64,000 nt of DNA from Archaeoglobus sp. UBA230 (lineage in GTDB: Archaea; Halobacteriota; Archaeoglobi; Archaeoglobales; Archaeoglobaceae): assembly GCA_002507545.1 (NCBI GenBank), contig DAVR01000029.1, forward strand, positions 1 through 64,000, read 5' to 3'. The notes below the pieces were generated by a model. It saw only the letters and a list, made by a program, of their open reading frames with translations. It made no database searches and was not told the origin of the DNA. This document shows, piece after piece, positions 45,101 to 54,206 of this stretch; the stretch's first letter is position 1, and every line of letters starts with the position of its first letter. The position numbers and the translations under genes are program-made.

Positions 45101-45101
45101 T

Positions 45102-45683
45102 ATGATGCAAAGAGAGATACAGGAACTGGTAATAAAAGATATCACAGCCAATCCTGCTCCCCTTGGTTTGATGGGTTTCGGTATGACGACGGTGTTGCTG
45201 AACTTGCATAATGCAGGGTTCTTCGCCCTCGGAACAATGATTCTTGCCGTGGGCATATTTTATGGGGGTCTGGCACAGATTATTGCAGGTGTTATGGAAT
45301 GGAAAAAGAAAAACACGTTCGGAACAACAGCTTTTACATCCTATGGGCTTTTCTGGCTAACACTGGTTGGTCTAATAGTAATGCCGAATTTGGGGTTGGG
45401 AAGTGCTCCAGAGAGCAGTGCAATGGTAGCATATCTATTCATGTGGGGACTATTCACCGCAGTGATGTTTTTGAGTACACTTAAACTAAACAAAGCATTA
45501 CAATTCGTTTTTGCAACCCTGACGATACTGTTCTTCCTGCTCGCTATAGCTGACGCCACAGGAAACATCATTATAAAGCAGATTGCTGGTTATGAAGGAG
45601 TGATATGTGGATTTTCAGCAATCTACACTGCTCTCGCTCAGGTGTTAAATGATGTGTATGGAAGAACGGTCGCTCCACTCTGA
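45102..45683 (+). CDS. satP: Acetate/succinate transporter, GPR1/FUN34/YaaH (SatP) family
   Basis: 193 residues with six hydrophobic segments. The family signature [11 protein letters not shown] is near residue 17 and L-N-L-H-N-A-G follows. ATG 45102 (or 45105) begins just after the acs stop; the longer frame inside acs is rejected. Close linkage with acs argues for acetate import feeding Acs. Confidence 0.88.
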   Translation: MMQREIQELVIKDITANPAPLGLMGFGMTTVLLNLHNAGFFALGTMILAVGIFYGGLAQIIAGVMEWKKKNTFGTTAFTSYGLFWLTLVGLIVMPNLGLGSAPESSAMVAYLFMWGLFTAVMFLSTLKLNKALQFVFATLTILFFLLAIADATGNIIIKQIAGYEGVICGFSAIYTALAQVLNDVYGRTVAPL

Positions 45684-45692
45684 CTTAACTAT

Positions 45693-45698
45693 TTTTTA
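45693..45698 (+). terminator. T-run after acs-satP
   Basis: Six T residues about 10 nt after the satP stop, within a short A/T-rich stretch. This is compatible with an archaeal terminator, and the following gene lies on the other strand. Confidence 0.35.
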
Positions 45699-45713
45699 AA
45701 GGCGGCAAAACAA

Positions 45714-46145
45714 TCAGACATAGGTATCAACCAGAACGGCTTTGTATCCATCACTGAACTCGCCTACAATAACAAGGTGGTCGTCATTTTTCCCATAATG
45801 CGGGTTGAAAACTTTCGATAAAGCACCCGGACCCTGTGGACACTGTCCAGCCTCAAACACCCACGTGTCACCTATTTTAGGTTTCGACGAGTAGTTGACG
45901 AATTCCTCACCGTTTACAACGATTTTAATCCCCACAATTTCCCCTAAATCTATCCCACCGTGAAATGTAACCCTGAATCCGTCTCCCGTTGCTTCGGCAA
46001 GAAACAACTTGGAGGTGTGAAAGTTCTCCGGTTTTATTACAGAGCCAGTAACGTAAGTGTAGGCTAAAGCGGCAATTGCAACTGTAACGAGAATAGCCAG
46101 TACCTCACCTATTATAGAGGATACACCACTGCTATTATTTCTCAC
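45714..46145 (-). CDS. Archaeal type IV pilin-like protein
   Basis: 143 residues. N-terminal charged stretch then V-S-S-I-I-G-E-V-L-A-I-L-V-T-V-A, with the class III signal peptide and conserved Glu, and a hydrophobic helix (about 9-33) as in archaeal pilins (DUF1628 type). The remainder is a beta-rich pilin head. It probably forms surface filaments or a pseudopilin; it stands alone without assembly genes here. Confidence 0.85.
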   Translation of the reverse strand: MRNNSSGVSSIIGEVLAILVTVAIAALAYTYVTGSVIKPENFHTSKLFLAEATGDGFRVTFHGGIDLGEIVGIKIVVNGEEFVNYSSKPKIGDTWVFEAGQCPQGPGALSKVFNPHYGKNDDHLVIVGEFSDGYKAVLVDTYV

Positions 46146-46230
46146 ACTCGGAAAGAATGGGTTCGACTTTAAATTTTTATCGCTGACGGAGTATTACTTT
46201 ATCCTGACCACGCGGTCTGATCGAGGGCAG

Positions 46231-46450
46231 TCATAGTAACTTCGACTTAATGTCATCACTCAGCTTAACGACTTTTTGCACTCCATCTTGATACCTCACA
46301 ACAATGTTCCGTGATTCGAGGTTTGTGAGTGTCCTCGATACAGTTGCATGGCTCAGCTTGGTTCTTGCGACAATTTCGCTTTGATTCGACTACTTTTCTC
46401 TCATTTAGATGAATAATTTTCCTAAAAAGGCTGAAAAAGCAACTGCAAGC
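46231..46450 (-). pseudogene. Broken winged-helix (MarR-like) regulator
   Basis: On the minus strand 46389-46231 reads an unbroken 52-codon winged-helix end (S-E-I-V-A-R-T-K-L-S-H-A-T-V-S-R-T-L, then wing residues V-V-R-Y) with a stop at both ends and no start codon. Upstream, other frames hold I-I-H-L-N-E-R-K-V and, further, a hydrophobic M-L-A-V-A-F-S-A-F-L-G segment resembling a membrane helix. The parts fit a membrane-bound winged-helix regulator damaged by frameshifts. Family assignment is approximate. Confidence 0.5.
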
Positions 46451-46520
46451 ATAGATCGAGGTTAGTTTCTGTAAAATTACAGTGACGATTAAACGTTTTA
46501 ATTTAACACTTTACTCAAAA

Positions 46521-46528
46521 TTTAAATA
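46521..46528 (+). promoter_or_regulatory. TATA box of aIF2-gamma gene
   Basis: TTTAAATA, with A-rich bases upstream, is centred about 26 nt before ATG 46550. This spacing suggests a leaderless transcript for the initiation factor gene. Confidence 0.5.
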
Positions 46529-46549
46529 CATGCCCCTAAAATTGAGTCT

Positions 46550-47773
46550 ATGGGTGAAGTTCCACTTCCAGAAGTTAATATTGGTCTCGTTGGTCACGTT
46601 GATCACGGTAAAACCACACTTGTTGCAGCTTTAAGTGGAGTTTGGACTGATAGACATAGTGAGGAGATAAAGAGGGGAATATCAATAAAGCTCGGATACG
46701 CAGATGCTACATTCCGCAAATGCCCAGAATGTGAACCTCCTCAGGCGTATACTGTTGAGGAAGTCTGTCCGGTTCATGGCGTGGAAACAGAAATTCTCAG
46801 GACAGTTAGCTTCGTTGATAGCCCCGGACACGAGATGCTCATGGCAACGATGCTCAGCGGTGCTGCAATAATGGATGGGGCAGTGCTTGTGATTGCTGCA
46901 AATGAAAAATGCCCGAGACCCCAGACCAAAGAGCATTTGATGGCGCTGCAGATTATCGGCGTTGAAAGGATCGTCATTGCCCAGAACAAAATAGACATTG
47001 TAAGCAAGGAGAGAGTTCTTGAAAACTATGAGGAGATAAAAGAGTTTGTTAATGGGACAATTGCTGAAAACGCGCCAATTGTTCCAATTTCAGCCCAGCA
47101 GAAGGTAAACATAGATGCAATAATCGAGGCAATCGAAGAAACCATACCGACTCCAGAGAGGGATTTCGACTCGCCACCATTGATGCACATTGCAAGGAGC
47201 TTCGATGTCAACAAGCCCGGTACTCCACCTGAAAAGCTGCTTGGCGGTGTTTTGGGAGGTAGCCTGCTGAGAGGAAAGATAGGGGTTGGGGACGAGATAG
47301 AAATACGGCCGGGAATAAAGGATGACAGGGGGAAGTGGTCGCCTCTGGTAACAGAGGTGCAGAGCATCGTCGCGTCTGGCAGATTTGTTGAGGAGGCGAC
47401 GCCAGGAGGGCTTGTTGGTGTTGCAACGAAGCTCGACCCGAGCTTAACCAAGAGCGATGCTCTTGTTGGAAATGTTATAGGCTACCCAAATGAGCTTCCG
47501 GATGTGCTGACGAGTTTTACAATGGAAGTAAAACTGCTTGATAGAGTTGTCGGGCTCGACGAGGAAATGGAGGTTGACAAGATAAAAATGAATGAGCCCC
47601 TCATGCTCGCTGTTGGCACAGCAATAACACTCGGAGTCGTTACTTCAGCAAGAGACGACGTTGTTGAAGTCAATCTCAGAAGGCCCGTGTGTGCTGAGAC
47701 AGGGTCGAGAGTCGCCATCAGCAGGAGAGTAGGGAGTAGATGGAGACTGATAGGTTCAGGAACAATAAGGTAA
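46550..47773 (+). CDS. eif2g: Translation initiation factor aIF2 subunit gamma
   Basis: 407 residues, EF-Tu-like GTPase. G1 G-H-V-D-H-G-K-T at residues 15-22, G3 D-S-P-G-H-E and G4 N-K-I-D are present, and a Cys-rich knuckle (C-P-E-C ... C-P-V-H) lies at about residues 62-80 as in the archaeal gamma subunit. It brings initiator Met-tRNA to the ribosome as GTP complex. The stop lies inside the next gene, overlapping it by 34 nt. Confidence 0.97.
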   Translation: MGEVPLPEVNIGLVGHVDHGKTTLVAALSGVWTDRHSEEIKRGISIKLGYADATFRKCPECEPPQAYTVEEVCPVHGVETEILRTVSFVDSPGHEMLMATMLSGAAIMDGAVLVIAANEKCPRPQTKEHLMALQIIGVERIVIAQNKIDIVSKERVLENYEEIKEFVNGTIAENAPIVPISAQQKVNIDAIIEAIEETIPTPERDFDSPPLMHIARSFDVNKPGTPPEKLLGGVLGGSLLRGKIGVGDEIEIRPGIKDDRGKWSPLVTEVQSIVASGRFVEEATPGGLVGVATKLDPSLTKSDALVGNVIGYPNELPDVLTSFTMEVKLLDRVVGLDEEMEVDKIKMNEPLMLAVGTAITLGVVTSARDDVVEVNLRRPVCAETGSRVAISRRVGSRWRLIGSGTIR

Positions 47774-48150
47774 GATGCGCTGTAATTGACACCAACGTTC
47801 TCATGTATATCTACTTAAACAAAGTTGATGTGATTTCTCAGCTGAGAGATTACGGTATTTGCAAGTTCATTATCACTGAGAGTGTGTTAAGCGAACTTGA
47901 AAAGCTTGAAAGGAATTTAAAGGGTAGAGAGAAGATTGCAGCAAGGTTTGCAAGAAGGCTCATTGAAAGTGTCGGTTTTGAAATTGTAGAGACTGAAAGC
48001 AGGGGAGATTTATCCCTCATTGAAGCCGCTGAAAGATTTGGGTGTGCAATCATCACAAACGATAAGATGCTGAAGAAAAGAGCTAAGGCTAAGAAGATAC
48101 CCCTCGGCTATCTAAAGGGAGATAGAAAGGTCGTGGTCGAGATACTATAA
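47740..48150 (+). CDS. PIN-domain nuclease-like protein (Fcf1/VapC type)
   Basis: 136 residues. Acidic PIN residues are visible: D17 (I-D-T-N-V), E47-region, and I-I-T-N-D-K (about 107-112). ATG 47740 is the only start in frame before the core and overlaps aIF2-gamma by 34 nt. The eif2g-PIN neighbour pair recurs in archaea and points to a housekeeping rRNA processing role rather than a toxin; there is no antitoxin gene nearby. Confidence 0.82.
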   Translation: METDRFRNNKVRCAVIDTNVLMYIYLNKVDVISQLRDYGICKFIITESVLSELEKLERNLKGREKIAARFARRLIESVGFEIVETESRGDLSLIEAAERFGCAIITNDKMLKKRAKAKKIPLGYLKGDRKVVVEIL

Positions 48151-48153
48151 ACC

Positions 48154-49068
48154 TCAATCACCAAAGGTTATCACAGGGGAGGTGGCTATTCTCTTCGCTC
48201 CCATGTCCCGCATAATGGGCTTCAGGAACTTTACCTGCGAGCGATCTATGATTATGTGCACCGCAGCACCACCCTTAGCAAGCGGAGATATTGTGGGATC
48301 AAAGCCTCTATCTGTGAGGTAACCAATTATTCTTTTAAGGTCCTCCTCATCTGGAACGTTGAAGTATAGGCTAACGAGATTTCTCGACTCTATTACCTCT
48401 CTCAAATCCGTTACGAGATTTTCCATAACTCTCCTCTTCTCCTCCTCCTTTATCGAGTCCCTGTTCACTATAAAGACCGAATGAACCTTTTCCATGACAA
48501 CATCAATGATCCTGCACATGTTCTCCTTTAACGTCGTCCCGAACTCTGTAACCTCTATAATAAGGTCTGCTTCTGGCATAGGTGGAAGGAGAGAGGCTTC
48601 TGTTTTCCCTATCGGGTCGAAAACAATAGCATTAAGTTCGTGTTTTTCGGCATATCTCCTCGCTATTTCTGGAAATTCGGACGCTATGAAGACCCTTTTG
48701 TCTCCCACCTCTGCTTTGAAGTCCTCGATTGTCTTTACATTTGGATATATTTCTTCGGAAATAGCTGCCACAAGCTTCGTCGGTCTTAGTGGTAATTCTT
48801 CAAGAACCTCAACATTCTGCAAATCGGATTTGAGCACCCAGTTTTCAAGGATGTCTTCTCCAGTTATTCCACCATCACCTTTCCCCATTTCTATATAAAA
48901 GGGCATGATCTGCGGCCTAACTTGCTTAAATATGAGGTTGGGGTGATCAACATCTATAAGATAACCTCTCTCGCTTTTGCTTAACCTGTAGCCTGCCGTA
49001 GTTAGAGCATCCCATATGGGCTTTTCGAGATGACCGTCAGGAAAGTAAACCTTAACCCTCTCATTCAT
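48154..49068 (-). CDS. hisG: ATP phosphoribosyltransferase, long form (HisG)
   Basis: 304 residues. G-K-G-D-G-G-I-T-G-E-D, E-A-D-L-I-I-E-V-T-E-F-G-T-T-L-K-E-N and a C-terminal regulatory ferredoxin-like domain (about 215-300) fit the long HisG, which joins ATP and PRPP in the first step of histidine synthesis. The sequence is divergent from bacterial HisG-L, so confidence is a little lower. It follows prs by 24 nt in the same direction; prs makes the PRPP it uses. Confidence 0.85.
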   Translation of the reverse strand: MNERVKVYFPDGHLEKPIWDALTTAGYRLSKSERGYLIDVDHPNLIFKQVRPQIMPFYIEMGKGDGGITGEDILENWVLKSDLQNVEVLEELPLRPTKLVAAISEEIYPNVKTIEDFKAEVGDKRVFIASEFPEIARRYAEKHELNAIVFDPIGKTEASLLPPMPEADLIIEVTEFGTTLKENMCRIIDVVMEKVHSVFIVNRDSIKEEEKRRVMENLVTDLREVIESRNLVSLYFNVPDEEDLKRIIGYLTDRGFDPTISPLAKGGAAVHIIIDRSQVKFLKPIMRDMGAKRIATSPVITFGD

Positions 49069-49092
49069 GCCTTATGGGATATCAGGCGGGTT

Positions 49093-49950
49093 TTAAAAAT
49101 TTAGTGCAGCAGCAATAGTTTCGGCAACGCTCACGTGACTGACGGGACTGAGGATTGTGTCGGTCGCAACAACACCTTCAATCCCGGATTCGAGGATGCG
49201 CATCATAGCATCTCCCGCAAGAATTGCGTGGGTGCAGGCAGCGAAAACTCTTCTGCATCCCGCCTTCTTCGCGATTCTTGCTGCTTGACAGACTGTTCCT
49301 CCTGTTGAAACTATATCATCCACAATAACCACATCCCCTCCAAGGACAAGCTTTACCGGATCAATTATCACATTTTCAGCATCTATTCTTATCTTTCGAA
49401 GGGCTATTACCTCACTATCCGACTTTTCAGCAAATTTTTTCGCCCAGTATACTGCCTTCTCGTCGGGGGCTATGACTGTAAAGCTGTCTGAAAATTCCTC
49501 AAGACAGTATTCTGCGAGTTTTTCCATCCCTGAGATATCAGTATGCTCAATTCCAAAAACATTCTTTTGCAGATGGAAGTCAACCGTGCATATCCTCTTT
49601 ATGCCAGCATTTTTGAGCATTTTTACAATGGCGTGGATCGGTGTGGCTTCTCCTCTGACACTTTCAGCATTTCTGGCGTAGGCAAAGTATGGAAAAACGC
49701 AGCTTACCGATTCCGCACCGCTCTCGTATGCTGTTTCGGCAATCAGGATGGTTTCAAAAAGAATCTCATCTGGATTCGGGTGCATGGAGTTAAAAATTAT
49801 GACATCCTCTCCACTAACATCACACGCAAACCTAAAATACTTCTCACCGTCAGGATACCGGTCAATTTGAGAGTAACAGATGGGAAATCCAGTTATTTTG
49901 GTAACCTTGAGTGCCATAACACCATTCGTTCCGGCAACAAGCACTGGCAT
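49093..49950 (-). CDS. prs: Ribose-phosphate pyrophosphokinase
   Basis: 285 residues. The PRPP-binding V-V-I-V-D-D-I-V-S-T-G-G-T (about 206-218) and the N-terminal F-P-Y-F-A-Y-A-R are characteristic. It makes PRPP from ribose-5-phosphate and ATP for nucleotide and histidine synthesis. Probably cotranscribed with hisG, and divergent from tgtA. Confidence 0.94.
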   Translation of the reverse strand: MPVLVAGTNGVMALKVTKITGFPICYSQIDRYPDGEKYFRFACDVSGEDVIIFNSMHPNPDEILFETILIAETAYESGAESVSCVFPYFAYARNAESVRGEATPIHAIVKMLKNAGIKRICTVDFHLQKNVFGIEHTDISGMEKLAEYCLEEFSDSFTVIAPDEKAVYWAKKFAEKSDSEVIALRKIRIDAENVIIDPVKLVLGGDVVIVDDIVSTGGTVCQAARIAKKAGCRRVFAACTHAILAGDAMMRILESGIEGVVATDTILSPVSHVSVAETIAAALNF

Positions 49951-50021
49951 GTATTTTCGTGGTTGTGAATGTAAATATACCCATCGGAAGTATTATCATC
50001 CCTCCAACAATCCCTGAGTTA

Positions 50022-51470
50022 ATGCAGAAATTCGAAATAATTGACAAGGATGCAATGGGAAGGATTTGCAGAATTGACACTCCACACGGAAGGATAGAAA
50101 CCCCCACAATTCTCCCCGTGATTAATCCCAACATCCCCTTCATCCCCTCAGACAAGATGAGGAGATTTGGAGCTGAGGCTGTAATCACAAATTCTTACAT
50201 AATATACAGAACAATGAGAGATGAAGCCATCGAAAAGGGAATTCACAGAATACTTGATATCAACATGCCGGTTATGACTGATAGTGGAAGCTACCAGCTC
50301 ATGGTCTACGGGGATGTTGAGATAACAAACGCCGAAATTGTTGAATTTCAGAAGATTATTGGCTCAGACATCGTAGTTCCCCTTGACATTCCAACCCCTC
50401 CGGATGCTGAAAGAGGCACGGCATCAAATGACCTCAAAATCACGCTCGAGAGAGAAAGGGAGGCAAAGATGCTTCTTTCAGATTCAGAATCGCTACTCGC
50501 CTTACCAGTTCAGGGCTCAACTCATCCTGATCTCAGGAGGTTTTCTGCTGAAGAATCCAAGAAAATTGGTGGTGATATTTATCCAATTGGTGCAGTCGTG
50601 CCACTGATGGATGCCTACCGATTTAAAGACCTTGCAAGGATAATTCTTGAGGTCAGGAGTGTTATCGGCGTTGAACCCATTCATCTGTTTGGCTGCGGTC
50701 ATCCTATGCTGTTTGCAATGGCAGTTGCACTGGGTTGTGACCTATTCGATTCAGCGGCCTACGCCCTTTACGCCAAGGACGATAGATATCTGACGGTTTA
50801 CGGCACAAAGAAGCTTTCCGAGATGAACTACTTTCCGTGCAAGTGCCCCATCTGCTCATCATACAGCCCTGAAGAGCTCAGAAAGATGGAAAAGAGCGAG
50901 AGAGAGAAGCTCATCGCCCAGCACAACCTATATGTGAGCTTTCAGGAGATAGACACGATAAAGCAGGCTATAAAGGAGAACTCGTTATTTGAACTCGTCG
51001 AGAAGAGAGTGAGGGCGCATCCAAACCTTCTCGCAGGATGGAGACTCATAAAAGAGTATGCTGATCTTATGGAGAGGTATGATCCGAAGATGAAGAGAAA
51101 GTTCCTCTACACTGGTCTGGACAGCATTTACAGGCCGGCAGTCAGAAGACATAGCAATGCCCTGCTCAACATCGAGTGGGAGAAGGATGTGCTTGTAATT
51201 TCAACCGATTTCGGCATGCTGGCAGATTTATACCTCAGACCTGTCTTCGGCCCAGTCCCTGCTGAGATGCTTGAAACATATCCCGCTGGTCATGCGGAGA
51301 TTCCCGACGAAGATTTTATTGAAACAGAAGCTATAAAATCTGCCGCAGAGAACCTACTGAAGCTTCTTAAAAACAACCCAAATAAAAAATTCAGGATATA
51401 CGTTTCGGAGATTTGGGTCAGCTACCTGAAAGACCTACCACCCAACGGTGAGCTGAATGTTCTATCCTGA
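50022..51470 (+). CDS. tgtA: Archaeosine tRNA-guanine transglycosylase
   Basis: 482 residues from ATG 50022; the 21 upstream in-frame codons overlap the promoter (TATA-like TAAATATA near 49974). The catalytic Asp region (M-T-D-S-G-S-Y, about 86-92) and D-I-P-T-P-P are present, and the zinc site C-K-C-P-I-C lies at about 260-265. It replaces G15 of tRNA by preQ0. Overlaps arcS by 14 nt. Confidence 0.93.
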   Translation: MQKFEIIDKDAMGRICRIDTPHGRIETPTILPVINPNIPFIPSDKMRRFGAEAVITNSYIIYRTMRDEAIEKGIHRILDINMPVMTDSGSYQLMVYGDVEITNAEIVEFQKIIGSDIVVPLDIPTPPDAERGTASNDLKITLEREREAKMLLSDSESLLALPVQGSTHPDLRRFSAEESKKIGGDIYPIGAVVPLMDAYRFKDLARIILEVRSVIGVEPIHLFGCGHPMLFAMAVALGCDLFDSAAYALYAKDDRYLTVYGTKKLSEMNYFPCKCPICSSYSPEELRKMEKSEREKLIAQHNLYVSFQEIDTIKQAIKENSLFELVEKRVRAHPNLLAGWRLIKEYADLMERYDPKMKRKFLYTGLDSIYRPAVRRHSNALLNIEWEKDVLVISTDFGMLADLYLRPVFGPVPAEMLETYPAGHAEIPDEDFIETEAIKSAAENLLKLLKNNPNKKFRIYVSEIWVSYLKDLPPNGELNVLS

Positions 51471-53046
51471 GAAAAGAGATGGATACTCGCGGATTGGCAA
51501 AATAAAGACTGAGAATTTAGTCCTGAATACACCCACACTGCTTGAGTTTAACGGCAAACCGGAACTTCAAGTGGATTTTGGAAAGGCTCCTTATGCTCTA
51601 AGGTTCATTTCGGAAACACTTTATGAGCGTTTGAAACCAATAGAAAAAGAAATAAGTGTTCTGACAGGTTTAAATGTCCTGTCTCCTCGCCAAATCCTTC
51701 AAGCCTTCGAGGAAAAGCGATCAACAAAGCCTCTTTACGCCGTTGCTGCTGCAACAACCTCAAATGTTGCTCTGCTGTTCTATCTTGGAGCAGATATCGT
51801 TGACAACATTCTTGCAATTGCAAAAGCATATAGCGGCCTTTACTTCGTCGGTGACATTGAGATGAATGTTTTCAAACTCAAAAAATTTCCGTGCAGCTGC
51901 CAGTACTGTAAAAGTCGGTCGCTAAATGATCTAAGCAGAGACGAAATTTACGAGATTGCCGCTGGACACAACACGGAAATGCTGAAACTTGAAGTCGAGA
52001 AGTGCAGGCATCTCATTGAGAGAGAGGAGTTGAGGAACTACGTTGAGGCGAAGGTGAAGCTTCATCCTGAGATGACAGCCGTTTTGAGGGTCGCTGACAG
52101 CTACGGAGATAAAAAGTATTTTTCAAGGTTCAAAAAGTCCAGATGCCACTTTTCAGCTATGGAAAGTGCAAATCGCTTTGAGGTCAGCTACTTTCTCAAC
52201 AGAGCACTTGAATGCTACAAACCGGTAACGGATACGGTTCTTCTTCTACCCTGCACCGCGAGAAAGCCCTATCTCACCTCAAGAACTCACAGACACATAA
52301 GGAGCAGGGTCAGGATTAACGTTAACGAAATTATAATCTCTTCTCCCCTTGTAGTTCCGAGAGAGTTCGAGCTTACTTACCCCGCTATCAACTACGACAC
52401 ACCGGTAACCGGACACTGGAGCGAGGATGAGATAGCTTTCGTGGCCTCGTGGCTCAGAAGGTTCATAGAGAAGGGAGGATTTAGAAAAGTCGTGGCGCAT
52501 GTGGAGGGAGGATACAGAAAGGTTGTAGAGAGGGCACTTGAGAACTTACAGATCGAGGTGGTTTACACAGTAGAGGATGGCATATTGGGAGAGGGATCAA
52601 TGGAGAGATTGAGGGAGGAGGTTGCGGGATTAAAAGGGTTCGACCTCTACGAGCGAATTTTCGACCACATGCTCCGATACCAGTTTGATATTGAATACCG
52701 GAACTGCAGATATTCGGGCAAATATCCTGAGATCGAGATGCTCAAAGGGAAAGAAAGAGTTGCAAGAGTGGATGTCAGGTATGGTATGCTCGACATTTAC
52801 GAAAAGATTGCCAGAATCTTGCTCGATAAGGGCATATACACTGTTAAAATCGCGGACTTCGACTTCACAAATACGATTTTCGCAGCTGGAGTCCTTGAAG
52901 CGGATGAAAACATTAGACCAAACGATGTCGTCGTTTTCACCAGCAATAGCATTCTTGGTGTTGGAATAGCGGCTATGAGCGGGGGAGAAATGGTGGAGAG
53001 TGAGAAAGGTATTGCCGTTCGTGTGAAAAGAAAGTATCCAGTATAG
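51457..53046 (+). CDS. arcS: Archaeosine synthase ArcS (TgtA2)
   Basis: 529 residues. A TGT-like N-terminal half keeps a zinc site (C-S-C-Q-Y-C near residue 150) but lacks the catalytic Asp context; the ArcS signature P-C-T-A-R-K-P-Y-L-T-S-R-T-H is at about residues 266-279; the C-terminal part (about 450-529) is a PUA domain with G-V-G-I-A. It acts on tRNA carrying preQ0 to give archaeosine. Its ATG overlaps the end of tgtA, matching sequential steps. Confidence 0.93.
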   Translation: MFYPEKRDGYSRIGKIKTENLVLNTPTLLEFNGKPELQVDFGKAPYALRFISETLYERLKPIEKEISVLTGLNVLSPRQILQAFEEKRSTKPLYAVAAATTSNVALLFYLGADIVDNILAIAKAYSGLYFVGDIEMNVFKLKKFPCSCQYCKSRSLNDLSRDEIYEIAAGHNTEMLKLEVEKCRHLIEREELRNYVEAKVKLHPEMTAVLRVADSYGDKKYFSRFKKSRCHFSAMESANRFEVSYFLNRALECYKPVTDTVLLLPCTARKPYLTSRTHRHIRSRVRINVNEIIISSPLVVPREFELTYPAINYDTPVTGHWSEDEIAFVASWLRRFIEKGGFRKVVAHVEGGYRKVVERALENLQIEVVYTVEDGILGEGSMERLREEVAGLKGFDLYERIFDHMLRYQFDIEYRNCRYSGKYPEIEMLKGKERVARVDVRYGMLDIYEKIARILLDKGIYTVKIADFDFTNTIFAAGVLEADENIRPNDVVVFTSNSILGVGIAAMSGGEMVESEKGIAVRVKRKYPV

Positions 53047-53475
53047 CTATTTACCTGCCTTCACCCTCACCCTTATCCTGCAAGCCTCCCCACAACTCAA
53101 CTCCACTTCAACATCCAAGTTGAAGGCCTTGAAAAAACCCTCGACGAATCCCCTGCAGACTTCATTTCTTTTGACGTCGGTCATCGCGTAAGCCGGGCAG
53201 CCTGAGTAAACAGCGACGTCATCCCCTTTATCTACAGTAACACCCGTGACCATCCCGAGAAACTCAGCCACATCATCGAACGTTTTCAGAGCAATGTTTC
53301 TCCTAACTTCCTTGCCCTTCTCAATACCATATCCGACAGAATATCTGTAAAGCATTTCTGAGATGCCTTCAACAGAGTTTAGACACTCCTCAATAAACCT
53401 TGGAGCAAAATCGCTCCTCTGCATTTTGGAGAGTTTGATCAGCCTCCACTTTTTGGTTAGCTTTTCGCCCCTCAT
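53047..53475 (-). CDS. V4R-like (hydrocarbon-binding fold) small protein, unknown
   Basis: 142 residues. The C-terminal half reads S-G-C-P-A-Y then C-R-G-F-V-E-G-F-F and a closing L-S-C-G-E-A-C-R-I-R-V-R-V, as in 4-vinyl-reductase-like/V4R small-molecule-binding domains that end in a Cys-containing strand. Four cysteines might bind a metal. It starts with a 4-nt overlap with the membrane-protein gene, itself overlapping an Lrp-type regulator; a sensor module is possible. Confidence 0.6.
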   Translation of the reverse strand: MRGEKLTKKWRLIKLSKMQRSDFAPRFIEECLNSVEGISEMLYRYSVGYGIEKGKEVRRNIALKTFDDVAEFLGMVTGVTVDKGDDVAVYSGCPAYAMTDVKRNEVCRGFVEGFFKAFNLDVEVELSCGEACRIRVRVKAGK

Positions 53476-53747
53476 TTTACGACCGAATAGAATATTGTCG
53501 AAAGACCAGCAATCTGTAACAAAATTGCGACAACTACCGTGCTTCTATCAAGAACCGCCACTGTGTAGCTTAGAACAGGCAAAGCTGCTCCAATGATCAG
53601 GAAGAAAAACCCCACGGAAAGGTAAAGCATGAATTTCTGTTTCGTCCTCTTATATGAGTCGTAAATGTATATTATGAATCCGCCACCAATCAGAAGGTAT
53701 ATCGCTGCCAAAACCAAGATAAGTGTTTGATAGTAGTCATACATCAT
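53472..53747 (-). CDS. Small three-helix membrane protein, unknown
   Basis: 91 residues with hydrophobic helices at about 8-28, 38-60 and 68-88 and a short basic cytoplasmic loop (K-R-T-K-Q-K). No family recognised. It overlaps the regulator gene (53744) and the V4R-like gene (53475) by 4 nt each, so the three are one translation-coupled unit. Confidence 0.7.
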   Translation of the reverse strand: MMYDYYQTLILVLAAIYLLIGGGFIIYIYDSYKRTKQKFMLYLSVGFFFLIIGAALPVLSYTVAVLDRSTVVVAILLQIAGLSTIFYSVVK

Positions 53748-54187
53748 ACCACCTCCAGATCAGGTGTCCAAATCTCCTCCTTTAGTCTTCTGGTCGTTAC
53801 AATACATTCCACCATCATAACACCCTCTATTGCGGAAATTTTCGAGGTTATTTCACCAATCCTATCGAGATTTTTACTCCTAACCTTCGCCACCATACTG
53901 AAGTTCCCGAGGGTTTTGTAAACCTCAACAACGTCCTTAGCTTGTTTTATCTCATCAAAAACCTTTTTTGTATCTTCAGCACTGATAAGCAAAAAGGCTG
54001 TTACCGAATCAAACTTATCAGGATTGATAACTGCCGAATACTTTTCGATAACTCCCCCACTCTCAAGTTTCTTAATTCTCTTGTGTATGCTCGAAATGGA
54101 CATTCCAAGAATTTCAGAGAGTTCAGAGAGAGTTGTTCGAGCATCCCTGACAAGTTCTGCAATTATCTTCATATCCTTGTCATCCAT
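53744..54187 (-). CDS. Lrp/AsnC-family transcription regulator
   Basis: 147 residues from ATG 54187. N-terminal helix-turn-helix (T-L-S-E-L-S-E-I-L-G-M-S-I-S-S-I-H-K-R-I-K-K-L) and a C-terminal RAM/ferredoxin-like ligand domain (V-V-E-V-Y-K-T-L-G-N-F-S-M-V-A-K-V). The 48 codons upstream in frame overlap the DUF2298 gene and are rejected. The ligand and target genes are unknown; its own operon is a reasonable candidate. Confidence 0.88.
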   Translation of the reverse strand: MDDKDMKIIAELVRDARTTLSELSEILGMSISSIHKRIKKLESGGVIEKYSAVINPDKFDSVTAFLLISAEDTKKVFDEIKQAKDVVEVYKTLGNFSMVAKVRSKNLDRIGEITSKISAIEGVMMVECIVTTRRLKEEIWTPDLEVV

Positions 54188-54206
54188 GTCGAAAAATGTG
54201 CGCCAT

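Noticed and set aside
47740-48150. PIN-domain gene as a VapC toxin of a toxin-antitoxin pair
   Set aside because: No small antitoxin ORF is next to it, and its coupling to aIF2-gamma suggests housekeeping.
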